A stretch of 11,974 nucleotides of DNA, taken from contig JBDHLD010000108.1 of assembly GCA_039586035.1 (NCBI GenBank), forward strand, positions 1 through 11,974. The letters are read 5' to 3'. The stretch comes from JBDHHQ01 sp039586035 (GTDB lineage: Bacteria; Gemmatimonadota; Gemmatimonadetes; Longimicrobiales; Gaopeijiaceae). Position numbers and translations under genes: made by a program. A model generated the notes under the pieces. That model was given only the letters and a program-made list of their open reading frames with translations, searched no databases and had not been told where the DNA came from. The stretch's first letter is position 1. Each line of letters starts with the position of its first letter. Of this stretch, positions 6,596 through 11,974 are shown piece after piece.

Positions 6596-9249
6596 ATACT
6601 CCCACCCTCTCACGCCGGATCCTCCAGCTGACGCTGCCCCCCGACTACCGGGAGCAGCAGCTCGGTGACCTGGAAGAGGAGTTCCGGGACCGGGCCCACC
6701 GGGATGGTTCGGCCGCGGCGACCCGGTGGTATCGGCAACAGGCCCTGGGATCCGTCATTCCGGCGCTTCAGACCAGGTTCCGGCCTCCACGCCGACAGGA
6801 CCGGCCCACACATGCACGAGGAAGCAACACCATGGAGACCGTTCTCCAGGACATCCGATACGGCGTGCGTTCGCTGATGAAGAGCCCCTCGTTCGCGGCT
6901 GTCTCCACCACCACGCTGGCGCTCGCCATCGGGGTGAACACGGCGATCTTCAGTCTGGTCAGCGTCGTGATCTTCTCGGATCTCCCCATGGGCGATGCGG
7001 AGACGGTGGCGTTGATCCGAAGCTCGAATCAGTTCCTCGGCCGCGAGCAGGCCCCCATCTCGTACCCGGACTTCGTCGACCTCCAGGAACAGGCGGTCAG
7101 CTTCGAGGCCCTGACGGCCATGGAGGACGCGGGGTGGATCCTCACGGGTGACGGCGCGCCCCAGCGGGTCCAGGGAAACCGGGTCACGGCCAACCTCATG
7201 GAAGTATGGAGGCTGCCACCTGCGGCTGGCCGCGGGTTTCTCCCGGAGGAGGGCGTGTCCGGGGGTCCCAACGTGGTCATGCTCAGCTCCGGGTTCTGGC
7301 GCCGCCAATACGGGTCCAGTCCCGACGTGATCGGCTCGACAATCCGCCTGGACGGTGTGGAGCACGTCATCATCGGCGTGGCGTCGCCGAAGATCGAGTT
7401 CGCGGACCTGGCCGAAGCCGACGTCTGGGCGCCGCTCCAGCTCGGGACAGGCGACCGGAGCCGGGATGAGCGTACCCTCTTCGTCGCGGGCCGTCTGGCG
7501 CCCGGCGTGAGCGGGGCAGCAGCGGCCGAAGAGATCAGCCGCCTCGGTCAGAGCCTCGCGGAAGCGTACCCGGAGAACCGGCAGTGGGAGTATCGGTCCG
7601 AGCTGGTCCGGGAGGGCCTGATCGACGACGAAGCCAAGTTGATCCTCACGCTCCTCGTCCTGAGCGTGGGCTTCGTGCTTCTCATTGCGTGCGCCAACGT
7701 GGCCAACATGCTCCTGGCCCGGGCCACGACGCGAAGCCGGGAGATGGCGGTGCGGTCGGCACTCGGCGCTCGACGCATCCGCCTGGTTCGCCAGCTTCTG
7801 ACCGAGAGCTTTCTGGTAGCGGCAGCTTCCGCACTCGCCGGGCTCTTCTTGGCCCGAACCCTCTTGAACGTCCTGGTCTGGATCACGGCCGGTCGGGAGG
7901 AGTTCTTCAAGATGGCCGAGATAGACGAGCACGTGCTGGCCTTCACGCTGATCGTGACCATACTGGCGCCGATCGTCTTCGGCCTGTTGCCCGCGCTTCG
8001 CTCCGCGGGAGGGAACGTGGCCAACGCCATCAAGGAAGGCAGCGTCCGGTCGGGAGGCGGGCGGAAGTCGGCCGGGATCCGGAGCGTCCTGGCTGCCGGT
8101 CAGGTCTCGCTGGCATTGATGGCCATGGTGCTGGCCGGACTGTTCGTTCGCACCGTGATGGTGACCGAGCAGGAAGAGTGGGGCATGGAGATCGAGGGGG
8201 TGATGACCGTCCAGGTGGAGCTTCCGGAGTCGGAGTATGGTGACGACGGGGCCATCCGTCAGTTCTACCTGGACGCGGCGTCGCGCTTCTCGGGCGTCGG
8301 CGGGGTCCAGTCAGTCGGCTTCGCTACCCGCCGTCCGTCGGTCGAGCAGAACGTCGCCCGAGAGTTCGAGATCGACGGCCGGGCGACAGCGAACGACCTC
8401 GAACGAGCCATGGCGGAGGTCTACTCGGTGAGCCCGGGCTTCCTGGACCTGATGGGAGTCCCCCTGATCCGGGGCAGGGACATCGGCGTGCAGGACACCG
8501 AAGACGGGGTGCCCGTCGTGCTGGTTTCGGCCGAGGCGGCGACCCGGTATTGGGGCGACGACGACCCCGTCGGCACGCGACTCAAGGTGGGTGCCACCGA
8601 GGAAGATCCCTGGCTCCAGGTGGTGGGGGTAGTGGCCGACATCCGCTCCACCGCGGATGATCTGCGACCGGAGCCGACGCTGTACACACCCTTCTCACAG
8701 CATCCGGCTCGCCAAGCGGTCCTGTTCGCCCGGACATCGACCGATCCGGCCAGCGTGGCGCCAGCTCTTTCCGCTGCGATCTGGGAGGTGGACCCCAACC
8801 TGCCCATCGACGACAGTCGGACGATGGAGCGGGTCTACCGGGACGGACAGGGAACCACGTTTGCGCTCCTGACGCTGTTCATCACGTTCGCGCTCTTCGC
8901 CTTGCTCATGTCGGCCATCGGGATCTACGGCGTCATGTCCTACATGGTGTCGCAACGTACCAGCGAGATCAGCATCCGCATGGCCCTGGGCGCCGAGATA
9001 GGGAAGGTCCAGCGCATGGTGCTGTGGCAGGGCGGCAGAATCGTCCTGCTGGGCGGCTTGCTGGGGCTGATCGGGGCGGCCGTGCTGGCGCGGGCCATCC
9101 GCAGCCTGATCTTCGGGATCAGCGCCCTTGACCCCGTGACGTTCCTGGCGGTGCCGGGCTTGCTGCTCGTGGTGGCGCTGATCGCCAACTACGTGCCTGC
9201 GCGGCGGGCCACGCGGATCGATCCGATGGGGGCCTTGCGGATGGAGTGA
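6592..9249 (+). CDS. ADOP-family ABC transporter permease (MacB/FtsX-like), 885 aa
   Basis: The N-terminal part up to about residue 80 (L-P-P-D-Y-R-E-Q-Q-L-G-D-L-E-E-E-F) is the permease prefix domain seen in ADOP proteins. A first membrane helix at about 97-125 is followed by a MacB-type periplasmic core domain to about 335. A first FtsX block starts at about 350 (L-I-A-C-A-N-V-A-N-M-L-L-A-R, then R-E-M-A-V-R-S-A-L-G-A). Next come a helix pair near 500, a second periplasmic region, and a second FtsX block from about 755 (I-G-I-Y-G-V-M-S-Y, E-I-S-I-R-M-A-L-G-A). It ends R-R-A-T-R-I-D-P-M-G-A-L-R, the usual family end. The duplicated FtsX layout is the full-length form. No ATPase gene is adjacent, which is usual for ADOP proteins. 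The GTG start at 6592 overlaps padR; an internal ATG at codon 81 would give a form without the prefix. The role is probably export or envelope stress; the substrate is unknown. Confidence 0.93.
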   Translation: MNTPTLSRRILQLTLPPDYREQQLGDLEEEFRDRAHRDGSAAATRWYRQQALGSVIPALQTRFRPPRRQDRPTHARGSNTMETVLQDIRYGVRSLMKSPSFAAVSTTTLALAIGVNTAIFSLVSVVIFSDLPMGDAETVALIRSSNQFLGREQAPISYPDFVDLQEQAVSFEALTAMEDAGWILTGDGAPQRVQGNRVTANLMEVWRLPPAAGRGFLPEEGVSGGPNVVMLSSGFWRRQYGSSPDVIGSTIRLDGVEHVIIGVASPKIEFADLAEADVWAPLQLGTGDRSRDERTLFVAGRLAPGVSGAAAAEEISRLGQSLAEAYPENRQWEYRSELVREGLIDDEAKLILTLLVLSVGFVLLIACANVANMLLARATTRSREMAVRSALGARRIRLVRQLLTESFLVAAASALAGLFLARTLLNVLVWITAGREEFFKMAEIDEHVLAFTLIVTILAPIVFGLLPALRSAGGNVANAIKEGSVRSGGGRKSAGIRSVLAAGQVSLALMAMVLAGLFVRTVMVTEQEEWGMEIEGVMTVQVELPESEYGDDGAIRQFYLDAASRFSGVGGVQSVGFATRRPSVEQNVAREFEIDGRATANDLERAMAEVYSVSPGFLDLMGVPLIRGRDIGVQDTEDGVPVVLVSAEAATRYWGDDDPVGTRLKVGATEEDPWLQVVGVVADIRSTADDLRPEPTLYTPFSQHPARQAVLFARTSTDPASVAPALSAAIWEVDPNLPIDDSRTMERVYRDGQGTTFALLTLFITFALFALLMSAIGIYGVMSYMVSQRTSEISIRMALGAEIGKVQRMVLWQGGRIVLLGGLLGLIGAAVLARAIRSLIFGISALDPVTFLAVPGLLLVVALIANYVPARRATRIDPMGALRME

Positions 9250-9270
9250 TCCGCCAAGGGCTGCGGTCGT

Positions 9271-10146
9271 TTAGCGCTGTGCGTCCCGTCCGACGATGAT
9301 GGTGATGTTGTCCGTTCCGCCGTCGTCGAGGGCGTCCTGGAGCAACAGCTCACAGACCTCTTTGGCGGACGTCCAGTTGCGGAGCCGTTCCGCGATCTGC
9401 TCGTCGGAGACGTGCTTCGTGAGCCCGTCGCTGCAAAGGAGTCCGATGTTGTCCCAGTCCTGGTCCATCCGCGTGACCATAGGGGCCGTCTGCTGACCTC
9501 CGATGGCGCTGGACAGAACGTTGGCCCACTTCGTGTTGAACGCCTGTGACTGCGTCAGGACCCCCTGGTCTACGAGCTCCTGGGCCATGGTCTGATCGCG
9601 CGAAATCCTCGTGAGCGTGTCGTTCCGGAACAGATAGAAGCGGCTGTCACCGACCTGGAGGAGGTACGCCCTGGGCCAGACGCCGATCCACAGCGTCAGC
9701 GTCGTGGCCATGCCGCGGTAGTCGGGATCGGATTCGGCCTCCGCCACCACGCTGGCGTGACATTTCCAGGCCGCCTCCTGCAGCGCTTCCTCGAACTCCT
9801 GGTCGTCGTGGGCGTCCAGGTCGTGGTAGCACCGCATCGTCTCCGTGACGTAGCGCATGACGGTTTCCACCGCCCGCCGACTCGCCATCTCCCCCTTGGC
9901 GCGTGAGCCGACCCCGTCCGCCACCATGGCGAGGAATGCCAACCGCTCGGCACCGGTCGTGAGCTCTTCCGGGTTGGGCAGGCTCGTCTGGTGGATGCGG
10001 GACCGCTTCTCGAGCGAACAGATCAAGAAGTGGTCCTGATTGTCCTTGCGGACCAGACCGGGGTGGGTGAGGCCGTAGACATCGACCTCTTCGTCACGGG
10101 GCTTCCGCACCGAGTCGCGCTTCAACATGGACGGTTGAGTTGCCAT
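9271..10146 (-). CDS. PP2C-type (PPM) Ser/Thr protein phosphatase, 291 aa
   Basis: PPM phosphatases remove phosphate from Ser/Thr using two metal ions and usually oppose Hanks-type kinases. The metal-binding motifs are in order: R33-K-D-N-Q-D38, A-D77-G-V-G, V-G-D167-S-R, C-S-D240-G-L and T-D279-N-I. Also typical are G-M-A-T-T-L at 145-150 and S-A-I-G near 213. There is no signal peptide or membrane helix, so it is cytoplasmic. The ATG at 10146 has GGAGG six bases upstream on the minus strand; the stop is TAA at 9271. It converges on the permease gene with only 21 bp between the stops and no convincing terminator. It is a fair candidate to reverse the kinase encoded 3.4 kb away, but this pairing is inferred only from proximity. 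An insert-like stretch at 43-66 (K-R-S-R-I-H-Q-T) separates the first two motifs. Confidence 0.92.
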   Translation of the reverse strand: MATQPSMLKRDSVRKPRDEEVDVYGLTHPGLVRKDNQDHFLICSLEKRSRIHQTSLPNPEELTTGAERLAFLAMVADGVGSRAKGEMASRRAVETVMRYVTETMRCYHDLDAHDDQEFEEALQEAAWKCHASVVAEAESDPDYRGMATTLTLWIGVWPRAYLLQVGDSRFYLFRNDTLTRISRDQTMAQELVDQGVLTQSQAFNTKWANVLSSAIGGQQTAPMVTRMDQDWDNIGLLCSDGLTKHVSDEQIAERLRNWTSAKEVCELLLQDALDDGGTDNITIIVGRDAQR

Positions 10147-10168
10147 CTCTCACCTCCGGCGGTGTGCT

Positions 10169-10190
10169 AGGGGCCAAACATACGGCCCCT
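10169..10190. repeat. Inverted repeat upstream of the PP2C gene
   Basis: AGGGGCC (10169-10175) and GGCCCCT (10184-10190) are perfect 7-bp arms around an 8-base AT-richer loop. The repeat ends 23 bp before the ATG of the phosphatase and just upstream of its SD site. The loop, read on the minus strand, contains TATGTT, a possible -10, so an operator overlapping a promoter is conceivable. A hairpin in the 5' leader is the alternative. Confidence 0.4.
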
Positions 10191-10240
10191 CTCCCCTTCC
10201 CAACCAGGGTATGGCCCGGAACGCAGTGTACCCGCCCTTG

Positions 10241-10255
10241 CTAGGCCCGCCCTAG
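10241..10255. repeat. Short inverted repeat in the divergent PP2C/10281 intergenic region
   Basis: CTAGG (10241-10245) and CCTAG (10251-10255) flank five bases. CTAG-containing sites are scarce in many bacterial genomes, so two copies in a palindrome hint at a protein-binding site. The arms are short, and chance cannot be excluded. Confidence 0.25.
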
Positions 10256-10280
10256 AGCGGCAACTTGACCGGACCTCGCC

Positions 10281-10865
10281 GTGGGTCCTACCCCAAGTCA
10301 CGCCTTCGACGCGCGATCGGAATTGAAACTGGCCCTCGCACTTGCCGCCCTACTGGTCGCCCTCGCATGGCTGGCGTGGCGCTTCGGTTGGATCTCGAAG
10401 CGCACGGCGCAGTCGGGCGCGCCTGCGGTCGGGCCGCCGCCGGGCTTCCCACCCATTGACCAAGCGGGCGATCCGGAGCTCGACGCGTTCCTGGCGCGGC
10501 AATACCGCCGGAGACCCTACTCCTTCCGGACCAGACTGGCCTCCGGTCAGGAGATCGCGGTCGACTACACACGCGATGTGGATTGGGTGGATGTCGCAGC
10601 GCGGCGCTCCCTCTCCAACGAATCGCCCCCGCAAGGCCCGTACGAGCAGTTCGGCTATCACATGCGCCACGGCCGCTGGAGCTTCGGAGCCGAGCCGCCC
10701 AACGCCGCGGAGGTCAGTGCGGTGCTGATCTCGCATCTCGGCGACAGGACTCATCGTGCGGGATCGCGCAAGGAACGGCCAGGCCGAGGCGCAGGTGGCT
10801 GGCGCGCTACCACACCGAAGGAGCACCACCGGCGCCCGACGCCCCCCTCACCGCCCGGCCGGTAG
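10281..10865 (+). CDS. Hypothetical membrane-anchored protein, up to 194 aa, boundaries uncertain
   Basis: I do not recognise a family. From a GTG at 10281 the frame gives a short N-terminus, one strongly hydrophobic helix at about 15-35 (ALALAALLVALAWLAWRFGW), a Pro/Gly linker (G-P-P-P-G-F-P-P) and a mixed domain to about residue 155. That domain has R-R-R-P-Y-S-F-R-T, I-A-V-D-Y-T-R-D-V-D-W and Y-H-M-R-H-G-R-W-S-F-G. The last 40 residues (from T-H-R-A-G-S-R-K-E) are Arg/Pro-rich and look out of frame. A shift near 10745-10755 into the frame reading G-L-I-V-R-D-R-A-R would also give protein-like sequence for about 20 residues. There is no SD site before the GTG, so the start is a guess. It is divergent from the PP2C gene. 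Confidence 0.4.
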   Translation: MGPTPSHAFDARSELKLALALAALLVALAWLAWRFGWISKRTAQSGAPAVGPPPGFPPIDQAGDPELDAFLARQYRRRPYSFRTRLASGQEIAVDYTRDVDWVDVAARRSLSNESPPQGPYEQFGYHMRHGRWSFGAEPPNAAEVSAVLISHLGDRTHRAGSRKERPGRGAGGWRATTPKEHHRRPTPPSPPGR

Positions 10866-11041
10866 GCGGATTTCGAGCTGTCAGGGGGGACGGCTCCCCG
10901 CTTGCCACAGCCTCGCCGTACCCCTCCAACAGCTCCTGAACATGAGGATACCGAGAAGGGCGTGACTCTTGTCGGCTCCTGACCTGATCCTGGTTCTGAC
11001 CCAACGTTCTGATGCCGCGGCAAGCGCGGGCTTGATGCTCC

Positions 11042-11064
11042 AACTCGCTCAATACGAGAGAGTT
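11042..11064 (-). terminator. Hairpin downstream of tRNA-Lys, possible terminator
   Basis: Read on the minus strand, AACTC-T-CTC, a five-base loop, then GAG-C-GAGTT pair as eight base pairs with one mismatch. It starts eight bases after the tRNA's last base. No T-run follows, so terminator function is tentative; a processing signal is another possibility. The rest of 10866-11041 shows no gene that I can support. Confidence 0.35.
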
Positions 11065-11071
11065 ATCCAAA

Positions 11072-11144
<73 letters not shown>

Positions 11145-11281
11145 GCGAGAAAGCTAGCGAGATCGGGCACCGGGGCAACGCACGGTTCTTCTGCGGCTCT
11201 CCGGATAGCGCTGTGGATTCGGCCCCTCGCCCGGATCGCAGATTCGCGGGGGTGGGACGTCATGCGTGGAGTCCGCAAGCG

Positions 11282-11294
11282 CCGGACCGTCCGG
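11282..11294 (-). terminator. Short GC hairpin after the DsbA-like gene
   Basis: CCGGA and TCCGG pair around three bases, beginning ten bases after the stop of the DsbA-like gene (11305). No T-run follows. The stem is short and chance is possible in GC-rich DNA. Confidence 0.25.
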
Positions 11295-11304
11295 TACGGG
11301 AGCC

Positions 11305-11974
11305 CTACAGGGCACCCGCTTCCCGCAACGCAGCGTCCATCGTCTGACGGAAGACCTCCATCCGTTGTGCCCCGAAGATCACCCGTCCGTTGATGAAGAA
11401 GGCCGGCGTCCCGCGAACGCCATACGCGGCGCCTCGTTGCAGGTCGGCCATGACCGCAGCGTCGGTCTCGGCGTCGTCCATGCACCCCGAGAACTGCTCT
11501 TCGTCGAGACCGAGCTCGGTGGCGTAGGCCACGAGGCCCTCGTCGTCGGGCGCGTTGCCCCGGAAGAACAACAGCTCGTGATAGGACCAGAACCGGTCCT
11601 GCGCCTCGGCGCAAACGGCGGCTCGGGCCGCGTTGGGCGCCCGTGGATGCAGTTGCTGGAGCGGGAAATGCCGGACGAAGTAGCGCACCTTGCCCGCATA
11701 TTCCTGGAGAAGCTCGGCGTGGTACCGCTTGCAGAAGGGGCAATCGTAGTCCGTGTACTCGACGATGGTCACCGGCGCGTCGGCGGGGCCTTGAAAGGGC
11801 CGGTCCTCGAGGCCACTCATGGCCCCGGAGAAGATCACGCGCTGTCTCACGGAAGTGCGCCCGAGCCCGAAGCCAACGCCGAGGGCCAGCAAGATTCCCA
11901 GTGGATAGAGGATCTTTGTCGCCCGGCGCCAGCCGGAGATAGCGGCCCCTCGAGGAGCGGCATCGCCGACTGTT
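11305..11974 (-). CDS. Membrane-tethered DsbA-family thiol oxidoreductase, 5' partial
   Basis: The frame is open to the right edge, so the start lies outside the window; 222 residues are visible. The first 20 visible residues are polar (T-V-G-D-A-A-P-R-G), then one hydrophobic helix (I-L-Y-P-L-G-I-L-L-A-L-G-V-G-F-G) anchors the protein with its C-terminal domain outside the cytoplasm. The thioredoxin-like domain has V-T-I-V-E-Y-T-D-Y-D-C-P-F-C-K, with the CPFC active site at bases 11742-11731. An inserted helical region follows (F-W-S-Y-H-E-L-L-F), then the cis-proline segment V-R-G-T-P-A-F-F-I-N-G and a C-terminal helix. This is the DsbA/BdbD-like (Thioredoxin_4) pattern. It likely forms or isomerises disulfides in exported proteins. 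A TTG at 11892 could be an internal start, but it would cut into the membrane helix and has no SD site. Confidence 0.93.
   Translation of the reverse strand, partial: TVGDAAPRGAAISGWRRATKILYPLGILLALGVGFGLGRTSVRQRVIFSGAMSGLEDRPFQGPADAPVTIVEYTDYDCPFCKRYHAELLQEYAGKVRYFVRHFPLQQLHPRAPNAARAAVCAEAQDRFWSYHELLFFRGNAPDDEGLVAYATELGLDEEQFSGCMDDAETDAAVMADLQRGAAYGVRGTPAFFINGRVIFGAQRMEVFRQTMDAALREAGAL

Noticed and set aside
6610..7932. 440-codon minus-strand frame under the ADOP gene
   Set aside because: It is a shadow of the permease reading frame, with no recognisable family and an Arg/His/Gly-heavy composition.
9250..9270. Terminator between the convergent permease and PP2C genes
   Set aside because: Only a four-pair CCGC/GCGG stem is present, too weak to call.
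11145..11180. Possible tRNA promoter (TTGCCC, 16 bases, TAGCTT on the minus strand)
   Set aside because: The -10 matches only three of six positions and would place the transcript start on the first tRNA base, so it is not convincing.

Overview
The window is GC-rich, densely coded DNA of bacterial type. It carries a PadR regulator coupled to an ADOP-family (MacB-like) permease, a very long kinase fusion, Tat/lipoprotein export and moderately strong Shine-Dalgarno (SD) sites. This combination is typical of Gemmatimonadota, with Acidobacteriota as the main alternative. The assignment rests on family content only; no 16S or ribosomal marker is present.

Layout. 1-1262 (minus): a Tat-exported lipoprotein multicopper oxidase, broken by a frameshift and an apparent internal loss near 640-665 and running off the left edge. 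1546-1857 (minus): a 103-residue protein of unknown function. 2085-2384 (plus): a glutaredoxin whose first active-site cysteine codon is TGA, followed at the right distance by a SECIS-like hairpin. It is best read as a selenoprotein with a Sec-Pro-Tyr-Cys active site and is the most notable item here. 2497-2880 (plus): a small four-helix membrane protein. 2922-2955: a convergent hairpin, probably a bidirectional terminator. 2991-5858 (minus): a 955-residue Ser/Thr kinase fused to a membrane helix, a PEGA domain, an FGE/sulfatase-modifying-type domain and an alpha/beta-hydrolase. 6257-6595 and 6592-9249 (plus): a PadR repressor overlapping the ADOP permease gene. 9271-10146 (minus): a PP2C-type protein phosphatase. 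10281-10865 (plus): a weakly supported membrane-anchored protein. 11072-11144 (minus): tRNA-Lys(UUU). 11305-11974 (minus): a membrane-tethered DsbA-like thiol oxidoreductase, 5' truncated by the right edge.

Functional themes. Redox: a copper oxidase, a cytoplasmic (seleno)glutaredoxin and an extracytoplasmic DsbA-like protein. Signalling: a Ser/Thr kinase and a PP2C phosphatase on either side of a PadR-controlled membrane complex. There is no sign of phage, transposon, CRISPR or plasmid functions. The genes look like ordinary chromosomal gene pairs and singletons rather than one large system.
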